Origin: Neofamilia sp964346535 | GTDB lineage: Bacteria; Bacillota; Clostridia; Tissierellales; Peptoniphilaceae | NCBI GenBank assembly: GCA_964346535.1 | Contig: CAYFUN010000002.1 | Coordinates: 43,904 to 107,903, forward strand | Direction of reading: 5' to 3' | DNA: 64,000 bases | In this document: piece after piece, positions 9,173 to 17,527 of the stretch | How the letters are laid out: each line of letters begins with the position of its first letter | Numbering within the stretch: position 1 is the first letter of the stretch | Made by a program: the position numbers and the translations under genes | Notes under the pieces: model-generated | The model's input: only the letters and a program-made list of their open reading frames with translations | Database searches by the model: none | Told to the model about the DNA's origin: nothing

Positions 9173-10354
9173 TTAATTAACTGGACTTGCGCCCATTGAT
9201 TCCATATAAGCTTCCATACCTGGAGTGTGAACAGTTGACCCATCTTTTAAAATCCAAAAAGCTTCTACTCCGTCAAGAGAATTAATTAGGTCAAAGCCTG
9301 CTTCAACGTCCATACAAAATACTGCTGTTGACAAAAAGTCTGCCAGAGCTGAACTTTCTGTTACTATAGTTAAAGACCTAAAATGGTCTGCTGGATAAAG
9401 GGTGTCTACATCTATTATATGGTGGTAGTTTTTTCCGTCAACTGTAAAATATCTTTCATAGTCTCCTGAGGTTACTACACTTTTTCCATTTATATAGAGG
9501 ATTTCTTTTATTGATTCAGCTGAGTCATTTCCATGGGCTTCTGGATTTTGAATGCCAACTGCCCAATTGGTTCTCTTGCCATCTGACGGACCGCCTATGG
9601 CCCTAACGTTTCCTCCTGCTGAAATTAAAACAGACTTGGCGCCCATGGCTTCAAGTTCTTGGGCCACTAGTTCAACTGCATAGCCTTTGGCAACTGCGCC
9701 TACATCTAGTTTTGTATTAGGATCAGTAATGAAAACTGTTTTGTTTTCCTTGTCTAAAACTATATTGTCTATATTTGTAAAAGAGTCAGCTGCCTTTAAT
9801 TCTTCAAAGCTTGGCAAGTCCTTCTTGTCCTGGTCATGGCCTTCTTCTCCATAAATATCCATGGCCCTTCTCCAAATTTCTGTAACCCTGCCAAAGGAAA
9901 TGTCGTTTTTGTAAGAATAATTTTTATAATCTTCTAAGGCAGATTCTATAAGGTCAAAAAGCACATCTGAAACTTGGACTGGCTCTTTACCAGCTTGAGT
10001 GTTTATAGTATAAACATTATTTACTCCCTCATAGGCATCAAAGGAAGAAAATTCCTTGTGAAGGTCGGCCATTCTGTCTTCTATATACTTGCTGTACTTG
10101 TAGCCCTCTTCATCTGTCTCTGCAAAAATTGCAGTTTGAGTAACTGTATCAAAACTATCAAAAAAATAATTGCTGTACTTGTTTAAGCCCTCAGTTGCTT
10201 CAACTTTAATTGTATCTTCTGTTTCTTGGTCTTGGTCTTCAACTTGCATCTGAGTTTCTTCTGTCTTTTCTCCAGAAGTTTTTTCCTGGCAGCCAGCTAA
10301 GCTCAATAAGGCTAGGCCTAGGAGAAAAACTCTCTTTAATTTTTTCATTTGCAT
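9173..10354 (-). CDS. apbE: FAD:protein FMN transferase, lipoprotein (ApbE)
   Basis: A 393-residue lipoprotein with a signal peptide ending in the lipobox LAGC, then an acidic Gln/Glu/Thr linker, then the ApbE domain. Seen motifs include VGAVAKGYAVE, S-A-G-G-N-V-R and HHIIDVDT. The enzyme attaches FMN to Thr/Ser of target proteins outside the membrane, for example subunits of Rnf or Nqr complexes, none of which is encoded here. A second in-frame ATG two codons downstream (10348) has slightly better spacing to AGAGGA. Transcribed between smpB and the asparaginase gene. Confidence 0.92.
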   Translation of the reverse strand: MQMKKLKRVFLLGLALLSLAGCQEKTSGEKTEETQMQVEDQDQETEDTIKVEATEGLNKYSNYFFDSFDTVTQTAIFAETDEEGYKYSKYIEDRMADLHKEFSSFDAYEGVNNVYTINTQAGKEPVQVSDVLFDLIESALEDYKNYSYKNDISFGRVTEIWRRAMDIYGEEGHDQDKKDLPSFEELKAADSFTNIDNIVLDKENKTVFITDPNTKLDVGAVAKGYAVELVAQELEAMGAKSVLISAGGNVRAIGGPSDGKRTNWAVGIQNPEAHGNDSAESIKEILYINGKSVVTSGDYERYFTVDGKNYHHIIDVDTLYPADHFRSLTIVTESSALADFLSTAVFCMDVEAGFDLINSLDGVEAFWILKDGSTVHTPGMEAYMESMGASPVN

Positions 10355-10367
10355 ATTTCCTCTTGCT

Positions 10368-10844
10368 TTAATATTTTAAATTTTGTCTCATTGCTCTGTC
10401 TATTGATCTTTTCGAATCTCTTTCTGCTATTGAGTCTCTCTTGTCATAAAGTTTTTTACCCTTGGCTAGGGCGATTTCAATTTTTACCCTGCCATTGACT
10501 AGGTAAAGTCTTAGAGGAATTATAGTCATGCCTTGTTTTTGAACTTCGCTTTCAAGTTTTCTAATTTCCCTTTTGTGTAAAAGGAGCTTTCTCCTTCTCA
10601 TTGGGTCTTCGTTAAAAATATTTCCTTGTTCATAGGGACTAATGTGCATATTGTCAACAAAGGCCTCGCCGTTTTTAAAAGAAATATAGGCATCTTGAAG
10701 GTTGGCTGAGCCCTTTCTAATTGACTTTACTTCTGTCCCCTTTAAAACCAGGCCAGCCTCATAGGTACTTTCTATAAAATACTCGTGTCTGGCCTTTCTA
10801 TTTGTAACTAAATTGTTGCCATCTAGTTTTTTCTTTTTTGCCAT
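10368..10844 (-). CDS. smpB: SsrA-binding protein SmpB
   Basis: A 158-residue protein matching SmpB over its length: N-R-K-A-R-H-E-Y near the N-terminus, then GLVLKGTEVKSIR and YEQGN, and the basic tail. It brings tmRNA to stalled ribosomes for trans-translation. It lies 14 bases after rnr, a conserved pairing. No ssrA gene was seen in the window. Confidence 0.97.
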   Translation of the reverse strand: MAKKKKLDGNNLVTNRKARHEYFIESTYEAGLVLKGTEVKSIRKGSANLQDAYISFKNGEAFVDNMHISPYEQGNIFNEDPMRRRKLLLHKREIRKLESEVQKQGMTIIPLRLYLVNGRVKIEIALAKGKKLYDKRDSIAERDSKRSIDRAMRQNLKY

Positions 10845-10858
10845 CTCATCTTCCTCTT

Positions 10859-12976
10859 CTAATTTATTATAATAAAGTCTATGGCATATTTTTCCACATC
10901 TACATTATATACTTTTATCCTAACCTTGTCTCCAAGGCTGTAGGTCTTTTGAGTTTTCTCGCCGACTGCTGTCATATTGTCTCTGTTGTAGACATAGTAG
11001 TCGTCTTCAAGGCTGTTATAGGGCACTAGGCCTTCAACTGTGTTTTCTAATTCTACAAAAATTCCAAAGGATGTTATGCCTGAAATTATTCCCTCATATT
11101 CACAGCCAATGTAGTCAACCATGTATTCAGCTTTTTTAATTTTTTCAACATCTCTTTCTGCTTCTTCTGCCAGCCTTTCCATTTTTGATGAATGGCTTGC
11201 AACTTCAGGAAGAATTTCTTCATAGTGGTCCAGCCTTCTTGAGTTTAGGCGGCCATTTATGTTTTCTTTAATAATCCTGTGGATTTGCAAGTCTGGATAC
11301 CTTCTTATTGGCGCAGTAAAGTGGGAGTAGTACTTTGATGATAGGCCAAAGTGAATGTCATTTTCTTCAGAGTACTTGGCCTTTTTTAAAGACCTTAGCA
11401 TCATTCTAGAAACTAACATTTCTTCTTTCTTCCCTTGGACTTCTTCTATAACTGCTTGGAGCTCTCTAGGGTGAATTTCGTTTTGCGAAGTTTTTACAGA
11501 ATATCCTAGGCCTCTAACAAAGTTTAAAAAGATCATAAGTTTTTCGTCATCTGGTTGCTCGTGGATCCTGTATAAAAATGGAATCTCTTGCCAAAAATAA
11601 CTTTCAGAAACAGTTTGGTTGCTAACTAGCATAAACTCTTCTATTAGCCTGTTGGCCACTCGCCTTTCTTCTTTAGAAATATTTACAACCTTGCCTCTGG
11701 CATCTAAGTCTATTTTACATTCAGCAAAGTTAAAGTCTATGGCTCCCTTGTCGTGACGTCTCTTGTTTAAAATTTCCATTAGGTCTTTCATGTGGTCAAG
11801 GGTCTGACAAATTTCTGGACCTAAAAGGTCCTTGGCAATTTTGTCGTCGTCTTCTAAATAATTTGAAACGTCAGTGTAAGTCAGTCTAGCCTTAGATTTA
11901 ATTAATCCCTGACAAATTTCTGAATTTACAACCTTGCCTTGAGAATTAATTTCCATTAGGACACTAAGGGTCAGCCTGTCCTCACCTGGATTTAGGGAAC
12001 AAATTCCATTTGACAATTCTTCAGGTAACATTGGCACTACCCTATCAATTAAATAAACTGAGTTGCCTCTGATTTTTGCTTCCTTGTCAATGGCTGAATA
12101 TTCTCTAACATAGTGGGCCACATCTGCTATATGAACACCTAGAAGATAAGATCCGTTTTCTAAAATTTCTAGGCCAACTGCGTCATCTAAGTCCTTGGCA
12201 TCTGCTCCATCTATGGTAAAGATCAGCTGGTCTCTAAAGTCCTTACGATTTTTTAAATCTTCATCTCTAACACTTGTAGGCATAGCATGGGCTTCGTCTA
12301 AAACACTTTTTGGAAAGTCCATTTTGATGCCGTGGTTGTAGGCTACAGCAAGAACGTCTATGCCATCTTCATCTGGAAAACCTAAAACTTCTACAACCTC
12401 TCCTTCAGGTTTTTTGTCATTTTCTGGATACTTGGTGATTTTTACGTAGACCTTTTGGCCGTCTACAGCTCCATTTAAGTTTTTGCCCTTGACAAAGACA
12501 TCATAGTTAATTGACTTGCTGTCTGGGATAACAAAGGCAAAGTCGTCTTTTTTCTTTTTATAAAGAGTCCCTACAATGTTTTTTATATTTCTATTTATAA
12601 TTTTTTTAATATAGCCTTCAGCTTTTCCTGAGTCAGTGGCCTGGGTTTTTAAGACAACTAAAACTTCATCCTTGTCCATGGCTGTGTTTAAATCATTTTT
12701 AGCCACAAAAATATCATCTCTGCCTTCAACTATGACAAAGGCAAAACCTCTTTGGGCCATGTCAACTTGGCCAACAAAGACATTGTCTTGGTCTAAGATT
12801 TTGTAGCGAGATTTTTTATCTTTAACTAGGAGATTTTCCTTTTCCATTTGTTTCAAGGTCTTATAGACAAGTTTTGCTTCCTTGCCTCTTACGCCAATAA
12901 GTTCTGCTAAGTCTTCTTGGGCAAGAGGTCTCTTTGCTTCTTTTATTATTTCAAGTATATTTTCCTTTAGTGCCAT
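10859..12976 (-). CDS. rnr: Ribonuclease R
   Basis: A 705-residue RNase II/R exonuclease: N-terminal winged helix (about 1-65), two OB cold-shock domains (about 66-230), the RNB catalytic domain with D-A-K-D-L-D-D-A near residue 260, and a C-terminal S1 domain (about 625-700). It lacks the long Lys-rich tail of the enterobacterial enzyme, as is usual in Firmicutes. It degrades structured RNA, including the non-stop mRNAs handled by SmpB/tmRNA encoded next door. GGAGGG precedes the ATG. Confidence 0.97.
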   Translation of the reverse strand: MALKENILEIIKEAKRPLAQEDLAELIGVRGKEAKLVYKTLKQMEKENLLVKDKKSRYKILDQDNVFVGQVDMAQRGFAFVIVEGRDDIFVAKNDLNTAMDKDEVLVVLKTQATDSGKAEGYIKKIINRNIKNIVGTLYKKKKDDFAFVIPDSKSINYDVFVKGKNLNGAVDGQKVYVKITKYPENDKKPEGEVVEVLGFPDEDGIDVLAVAYNHGIKMDFPKSVLDEAHAMPTSVRDEDLKNRKDFRDQLIFTIDGADAKDLDDAVGLEILENGSYLLGVHIADVAHYVREYSAIDKEAKIRGNSVYLIDRVVPMLPEELSNGICSLNPGEDRLTLSVLMEINSQGKVVNSEICQGLIKSKARLTYTDVSNYLEDDDKIAKDLLGPEICQTLDHMKDLMEILNKRRHDKGAIDFNFAECKIDLDARGKVVNISKEERRVANRLIEEFMLVSNQTVSESYFWQEIPFLYRIHEQPDDEKLMIFLNFVRGLGYSVKTSQNEIHPRELQAVIEEVQGKKEEMLVSRMMLRSLKKAKYSEENDIHFGLSSKYYSHFTAPIRRYPDLQIHRIIKENINGRLNSRRLDHYEEILPEVASHSSKMERLAEEAERDVEKIKKAEYMVDYIGCEYEGIISGITSFGIFVELENTVEGLVPYNSLEDDYYVYNRDNMTAVGEKTQKTYSLGDKVRIKVYNVDVEKYAIDFIIIN

Positions 12977-12988
12977 AAGCCCTCCATT

Positions 12989-13279
12989 TTATTTTTCTAA
13001 GTCTAAGGCCAGTCTTATAAAGTCTAGGTCCTTGGAAAAAATTCTATCTATGTGTAGGTCGTCTGCTTGAATTCTTAAAAATATCATTTGATCATTAATA
13101 GTAGTGTAGTAGTAAATAAGGTCTCCATCACTTATTGACTTTAAATCTTCTCTATCTATCCTTCCAATTCTTTCTACCAAGTCGCTAATAGTAACTAGGG
13201 CAAGAACTGAATCTTTGTTTATTAAATCGTTTTTTAAGGCGGCCAGGTCTTCTAAGGCCTTTAAAGAGTATTTAATCAT
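12989..13279 (-). CDS. RelE/ParE-superfamily toxin-like protein
   Basis: A 96-residue protein with the layout of RelE/ParE toxins: an N-terminal I-K-Y-S-L-K-A-L-E-D-L strand-helix, then a beta sheet with G-D-L-I-Y-Y-Y and Q-M-I-F-L-R-I. It follows the antitoxin-like gene by one base and is followed 12 bases later by rnr. RelE-type toxins cut mRNA on the ribosome. Similarity is at the level of fold and context, so toxicity is an inference. Confidence 0.6.
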   Translation of the reverse strand: MIKYSLKALEDLAALKNDLINKDSVLALVTISDLVERIGRIDREDLKSISDGDLIYYYTTINDQMIFLRIQADDLHIDRIFSKDLDFIRLALDLEK

Positions 13280-13280
13280 A

Positions 13281-13577
13281 TTAATAGAGCCCTAAAAACA
13301 TTAGCACTTGGTCTTGGTTTATTTCAGGGCCAGAAAAAGATGCTCTTCCAAGATCTAATTCTTTAAAGAGAAAGTCCCTGGCATTTTTTTCTATGTTTGT
13401 ATAAAAGTCTTGGGCCAGGGCCTCATCGTAAGTTAATTTTTGCTTGCTTACAGATGAGTAGAGAAATAAATTCACTGCCTGGTTTAAATCTAAATTATTT
13501 TCTTTTAAAATTAATTCAACTTCTCTAAGCATAGGTTCACTTAGATCAAGTTCTACTTGTACTTTTTTTCCAAACAT
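13281..13577 (-). CDS. RelB/DinJ-like antitoxin
   Basis: A 98-residue protein with an N-terminal ribbon-helix-helix pattern typical of RelB/DinJ: a short strand V-Q-V-E-L-D-L, then two helices with L-N-Q-A-V-N-L-F-L. The rest is acidic and probably wraps the toxin. It heads a six-gene operon and probably represses its own promoter. GGAGGGCC lies just before the ATG. Confidence 0.62.
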   Translation of the reverse strand: MFGKKVQVELDLSEPMLREVELILKENNLDLNQAVNLFLYSSVSKQKLTYDEALAQDFYTNIEKNARDFLFKELDLGRASFSGPEINQDQVLMFLGLY

Positions 13578-13679
13578 AGGCCCTCCTAAATTTTCTACTT
13601 ATTAATACCCAAAAGACTTTCTTCTATTAATTATCGCAATTTTTCCACCTATAAATATAACACAATTATTGTCTCCATG

Positions 13680-13712
13680 CAAAAACCGAGGCCTCTTTTG
13701 ACCTCGGTTTAA
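13680..13712 (-). terminator. Terminator of the G5/3D-domain gene
   Basis: Perfect 9-bp stem, AAACCGAGG (13683-13691) with CCTCGGTTT (13702-13710). On the minus strand it runs into T's. Confidence 0.88.
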
Positions 13713-13714
13713 TA

Positions 13715-14779
13715 CTATTCTAATACATATACTTTTACCATTCTTCTGCCAAATTTTTTTACAGTGTCTCTAGAGTGGAAGAATAAGTCAATTTTATTTC
13801 CCTTTATAGCTCCGCCTGTATCTTCGGCACTTGCCATTCCGTATGATGGCCATTCGTCCATAGACTCAATATAAAGTGTTGACCTTAGTGGAATAACACT
13901 TTTGTCTACTGCAACAACTCCATGTCTAAGGTCTGTTCCTATAGCTGTTATAGGACCCCAATGACCATTTGATTCAAATGAAGCATCATAGGCTGTTGCG
14001 TTCATGGTTAAAACCTTTAAGATTTTTCTACCATTGATGTAGCCAGATTTAATTTCTTCTGTGCTGGCTTTTACATTTTCAATTGTTTCTTTTACTTCTT
14101 TAGTTCCTACTTCTAAAATTCTCTTTACAGGTTTGTTTACAACTTCTTCTCCTACTATGTGAGATTCAACTTCAACCCCATTCATAACAGTTATTCCAGT
14201 TGTAACAATTTTTGATCCATCTTTTCCCTCTTGAACTACAAGGGCTTGGCCTTTAGTAAGTTCAGGGTTTTTTACTGTCTCTTCTTCAAAAGGAATTGAA
14301 ACAACTTCTGTAACAGTTTTTTCATAAACTCTGTTTACTATAATTAATGGATCCTTGCCTGCTGAAAATTTAATATTTTCAGTTGCTTTTGGAATTGTAT
14401 AGTCTTTTTCTTTTAATTCATAACCATACTCTTTAAGTATTTCAGATACTTGAAGGATTCCTGTTTGAACAGTCTTTTCTTCTCCATTATCTAGAATTAT
14501 TACATTTTTTGGAGACCTTACTGTAATTTCCATGCCATTTTTTATGGCTGTATCTGCTGGGTGACTTAAGTATATATGATCAACTAATTCAATATTTCTT
14601 TCTGCTAATAAGTCTTCTACTGTATTCGAAGTAGTATTAATGACTGAGCTCTCTCCGTCATAAACAAGGGTTACTTCATTAGTTAACATAGTTGTAAAAC
14701 CCATGCCTATAACTACAAAAGCGAGCAACATCAATATCAGACGGAGCTTCCCTCTGAATTGACTTTTGTTCTGATTCAT
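13715..14779 (-). CDS. DUF348/G5/3D-domain cell-wall protein (YabE/RpfB-like)
   Basis: A 354-residue exported protein. A membrane or signal helix lies at residues ~11-30, followed by two DUF348 repeats (~35-150), a G5 domain (~155-235) and a C-terminal 3D domain (~255-354). The 3D domain shows N-A-T-A-Y-D, T-A-I-G-T-D-L-R-H-G-V-V-A-V-D and the Asp motif A-E-D-T-G-G. 3D domains resemble lytic transglycosylases and G5 binds the wall, so it probably remodels peptidoglycan. GGAGG lies ahead of the start. A WalR-like box lies in its leader. Confidence 0.92.
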   Translation of the reverse strand: MNQNKSQFRGKLRLILMLLAFVVIGMGFTTMLTNEVTLVYDGESSVINTTSNTVEDLLAERNIELVDHIYLSHPADTAIKNGMEITVRSPKNVIILDNGEEKTVQTGILQVSEILKEYGYELKEKDYTIPKATENIKFSAGKDPLIIVNRVYEKTVTEVVSIPFEEETVKNPELTKGQALVVQEGKDGSKIVTTGITVMNGVEVESHIVGEEVVNKPVKRILEVGTKEVKETIENVKASTEEIKSGYINGRKILKVLTMNATAYDASFESNGHWGPITAIGTDLRHGVVAVDKSVIPLRSTLYIESMDEWPSYGMASAEDTGGAIKGNKIDLFFHSRDTVKKFGRRMVKVYVLE

Positions 14780-14805
14780 AATTACCTCCTAATAAAAAAC
14801 TGAAT

Positions 14806-14822
14806 TGTAACTTTTTTGTAAC
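14806..14822 (+). promoter_or_regulatory. WalR/YycF-type box in the leader of the 3D-domain gene
   Basis: TGTAAC-N5-TGTAAC fits the WalR consensus TGTWAH-N5-TGTWAH exactly. It lies downstream of the -10 of the leftward promoter and points against it, a position suggestive of repression. No WalRK genes are in the window. Confidence 0.5.
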
Positions 14823-14839
14823 TTTTCAGCTCTATTGAG

Positions 14840-14868
14840 ATATTAATTTATTTGTATAAATTTGTCAA
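14840..14868 (-). promoter_or_regulatory. Promoter of the G5/3D-domain gene
   Basis: Minus strand: -35 TTGACA (14868-14863), 17-base spacer, -10 TAATAT (14845-14840). Confidence 0.75.
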
Positions 14869-14884
14869 CATTTTAAGCCTGTGG

Positions 14885-14920
14885 CTGTAAGCCTTTGTAT
14901 ATCTAGCTTACAGGCTTTTT
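14885..14920 (+). terminator. Orphan terminator-like hairpin between divergent genes
   Basis: CTGTAAGC (14885-14892) pairs with GCTTACAG (14906-14913), followed by GCTTTTT. It lies upstream of both divergent promoters, so no annotated transcript needs it. Confidence 0.45.
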
Positions 14921-15151
14921 GTAAATATAAAGCCATTTTTTCAAGTTCTAGGATCCAGTATTTACAAGGCTTTCAAAAAGTATTACAGAATTGTTACAAA
15001 AATATTACCCCAATTTTTCAATTTGATGATTTTTTTGTAATAATCCTTGTAAATTAGTTAAATACTAGTCTTTAGCTCTTTTAATTTTTAAGTTGTTTAA
15101 AAGAATTTTTCTTAACTTTTCTATCACAAGTAGATATTTTTTTACTGCCTG

Positions 15152-15160
15152 TGGTATAAT
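15152..15160 (+). promoter_or_regulatory. Extended -10 promoter of the CorC/HlyC-like gene
   Basis: TGG-TATAAT with no good -35. AAAGGAG precedes the ATG at 15195. Confidence 0.6.
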
Positions 15161-15194
15161 AAAGGAAATTTTAATTTTAAAGGAGTGTTGATTT

Positions 15195-16457
15195 ATGGGA
15201 ATTGATCCACTACCCCAGATAATAGTCGCCTTGGTGGCCCTATTTCTTAGTGGTTTTTTTACCCTCTTAAAGTATTCTTACCAGGACTTAAATAAATTTA
15301 AAATCCAAGAGTTTATGGAAGAAGACTTAATTAGCAGTAAAAAGGAAGGCCAGCTTTTAGTACTTTTAGACATCCTATCAGACCTTCAAACTGCCTTTCT
15401 AATTTCAGATTACTTTTCCAATGCTTTTGCTGCTGCAGCAATTGCCTCTCTTGGCTTTTACTACTATCAACTAAGTGGAATGATTATAGCTGTAATTATA
15501 GCATCTATTTTGATTTTAGTTATAGGAGAAAGTGCTCCCTACTATATATCTTGGGCCATGGGCAACAAGGTTTGTATAAAGTTTGTAGGCTTTGCCCTAG
15601 CTTATACAAAATTTTCCCGTCCAATTTGTTCTTTTGTCAGTGCCTCTGCAAAGGCTCTAGGATCACTTTTTGGTCTAGAAAAAGATAGTAAGGAACCAAA
15701 AATAACTGAAGACCAACTTTTTAACGCCATGAATTTATCAAAGGAACAAGGTCTTTTAGATGTTAATGAGTATGGCATTATTGAAAAAGTTTTTGATTTT
15801 TCTGACACCTATGTTAAAGATGTAATGACTCCTAGAACAGATGTTGTTGCCATTGACATTGAAGACACTAGCATGGATGAAATTATTGCAACCTTTATGG
15901 AAGAAGGCTATTCTAGAATTCCCTTTTATGAAAATGACATAGACAACGTCCTTGGAATTCTCCACGTTAAAGACTTGCTTCCAATAATAAAAGAAAAAGA
16001 CGTAGACATTAGAAAGTTTTTGAGAAAGCCTATTTATTCTTTTGAATACCAAAAGTCTGCCTATCTCTTTGCCCAAATGAGAAAAAATAATTCTACCATG
16101 GCCATAGTCTTAGATGAATATGGTGGAACTGACGGCATTGTAACTATGGAAGACTTAATAGAAGAAATTGTAGGAGAAATTGAAGACGAATATGACGAAG
16201 GCTCAATTGACGATGAAATTAGAGTCTTAAATAAAAATGCCTACCTTTTAGATGGGGCTTTAAGATTAGAAGACTTAGACGAAAGACTAAACTTGAAATT
16301 AGAATCAGATGAGGTAGACACAATAGCAGGTTTTATTTTTGAAAAGTTTGATAGGATTCCTGAACAAGGAGAAGTTTTAGAATATGAAAATCTAGTCTTT
16401 ACTATCTTAGACTTAGACAAAAATAGAATTTCAAAAATTAAATTACAAGTCAAATAA
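15195..16457 (+). CDS. CNNM/CorC (HlyC/TlyC) family membrane protein
   Basis: A 420-residue protein: a DUF21/CNNM membrane domain (~1-150, three to four helices), a CBS pair (~205-325, with V-M-T-P-R-T-D-V and V-L-D-E-Y-G-G-T-D-G), and a C-terminal CorC_HlyC domain (~340-418). Family members are linked to Mg2+/Co2+ efflux, and the old haemolysin label is weakly supported. Monocistronic: its own promoter upstream and a terminator two bases after the stop. Confidence 0.93.
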   Translation: MGIDPLPQIIVALVALFLSGFFTLLKYSYQDLNKFKIQEFMEEDLISSKKEGQLLVLLDILSDLQTAFLISDYFSNAFAAAAIASLGFYYYQLSGMIIAVIIASILILVIGESAPYYISWAMGNKVCIKFVGFALAYTKFSRPICSFVSASAKALGSLFGLEKDSKEPKITEDQLFNAMNLSKEQGLLDVNEYGIIEKVFDFSDTYVKDVMTPRTDVVAIDIEDTSMDEIIATFMEEGYSRIPFYENDIDNVLGILHVKDLLPIIKEKDVDIRKFLRKPIYSFEYQKSAYLFAQMRKNNSTMAIVLDEYGGTDGIVTMEDLIEEIVGEIEDEYDEGSIDDEIRVLNKNAYLLDGALRLEDLDERLNLKLESDEVDTIAGFIFEKFDRIPEQGEVLEYENLVFTILDLDKNRISKIKLQVK

Positions 16458-16458
16458 T

Positions 16459-16484
16459 AACCAGCCTCGAGCTGGTTTTTTTTA
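16459..16484 (+). terminator. Terminator after the CorC-like gene
   Basis: AACCAGC (16459-16465) pairs with GCTGGTT (16471-16477), then a T-tract. Confidence 0.9.
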
Positions 16485-16612
16485 TTTTCAATCTTAGCTA
16501 TCTTGATTGAAAAAACTTTTAAAGGGGTAAATTTTTAATACACTTTGGAAGACTATTGAATAGATTGGTAGAAATGAAAATTTGTTTAAAGAATTTACAA
16601 AGGAGGTTTTTT

Positions 16613-17377
16613 ATGAAATTAAAAAACAAGGTAGCCATAGTAACAGGAGCTAGTTCTGGAATCGGCAAGGCTGTTGCTACATTATTTGCCCAAGAAGGGG
16701 CCATAGTAGTTGCAGGAGCCAGACGTTTAGAAAAGCTAGATGATCTAAAGGCAAATGTTGAAAACAAAGGCTATGAAGGAAAAATTGTTCCTGTGGAAGT
16801 TGATGTTTCTAAGGATGAAGACTTAAAAAAATTAGTTGACACAACTATAGAAAATTTCAATACTATAGATATTCTAGTTAATAATGCTGGAATTTTAGAT
16901 GAGTATAAGGCCCTAGAAAATATTGAAGACGACCTTTGGATGAAACTTTTTGATGTAAATGTTCACAGTGTCATGAAACTTTCTAGACTAGTAATTCCTA
17001 TAATGAAAACCAACAAGGCTGGTTCAATTATTAATACAGCATCTGTTGGTGGCCTTCACGGTATGAGAGGTGGCCTAGGTTATATAGCTACTAAACACGC
17101 AGTAGTTGGCATGACAAAAAATATAGCCTACACTTACGCTGACCAAGGAATAAGATGTAATGCAGTTGCTCCTGGAACAATTTCAACAGAAATTGGCGCC
17201 AAGGTTGCAAACCCTGATATGTTAACTCTAAACAAACTTATGGACAGTGCAAAACTATTCCCATATTCAGCTACACCAGAAGACCTGGCTAAGACCTACT
17301 TGTATTTGGCTTCAGATGATTCTTCATTTACAAATGGAACAGTTGTAGTTGTTGATGGTGGCTGGACAGCCTTTTAA
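16613..17377 (+). CDS. Short-chain dehydrogenase/reductase (SDR)
   Basis: A 254-residue classical SDR. It has the NAD(P) motif TGASSGIG, N-N-A-G, and catalytic Ser with Y-I-A-T-K (YxxxK). Start 16613 is chosen because AAAGGAGG lies 7 bases upstream; an in-frame upstream ATG at 16556 has no such site and would add a non-SDR tail. It ends in V-V-V-D-G-G-W-T as in FabG or sugar-alcohol dehydrogenases. Substrate unknown. Monocistronic with two tandem terminators. Confidence 0.92.
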   Translation: MKLKNKVAIVTGASSGIGKAVATLFAQEGAIVVAGARRLEKLDDLKANVENKGYEGKIVPVEVDVSKDEDLKKLVDTTIENFNTIDILVNNAGILDEYKALENIEDDLWMKLFDVNVHSVMKLSRLVIPIMKTNKAGSIINTASVGGLHGMRGGLGYIATKHAVVGMTKNIAYTYADQGIRCNAVAPGTISTEIGAKVANPDMLTLNKLMDSAKLFPYSATPEDLAKTYLYLASDDSSFTNGTVVVVDGGWTAF

Positions 17378-17385
17378 AAATTATT

Positions 17386-17418
17386 TTCCTGCTAGAAATT
17401 TCTGGCAGGAATTTTTTT
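17386..17418 (+). terminator. Terminator after the SDR gene
   Basis: TTCCTGC (17386-17392) pairs with GCAGGAA (17405-17411), then seven T's. Confidence 0.9.
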
Positions 17419-17432
17419 AAATCTTTCCATAG

Positions 17433-17469
17433 AAAAAACTGGCAGCCAGGCTCCCAGTTTTTTTCTTTT
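17433..17469. terminator. Second, bidirectional terminator-like hairpin
   Basis: AAACTGG (17436-17442) pairs with CCAGTTT (17454-17460), with A's before and T's after. It backs up the preceding terminator. Confidence 0.65.
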
Positions 17470-17512
17470 TCTAACAATTTTTAATAAGAGGTAAATAATA
17501 GTAAGGTTTGGT

Positions 17513-17527
17513 TGATAACTATTATCA
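17513..17527. promoter_or_regulatory. Fur-family box
   Basis: TGATAACTATTATCA matches the 7-1-7 Fur consensus TGATAAT-N-ATTATCA at 13 of 14 fixed positions and extends to a perfect 7-bp dyad (TTGATAA/TTATCAA). A weak TTGATA-17-TTATAG promoter overlaps it. The nearest rightward gene is lemA-like, 260 bp downstream. Confidence 0.45.

Larger units (their letters stand above)
14780..15194. other. Divergent intergenic region of the 3D-protein and CorC-like genes
   Basis: Contains, from left, the WalR-like box, the leftward promoter, the orphan hairpin, and an AT-rich stretch with a near-miss WalR motif (TGTAAT-N6-TGTAAA at about 15035-15053). The extended -10 of the rightward gene follows. No small open frame was found. 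Confidence 0.6.

Noticed and set aside
15035..15053. A second WalR box upstream of the CorC-like gene
   Set aside because: The half-sites TGTAAT and TGTAAA are 6 bases apart, not 5, and such words are common in this AT-rich stretch.
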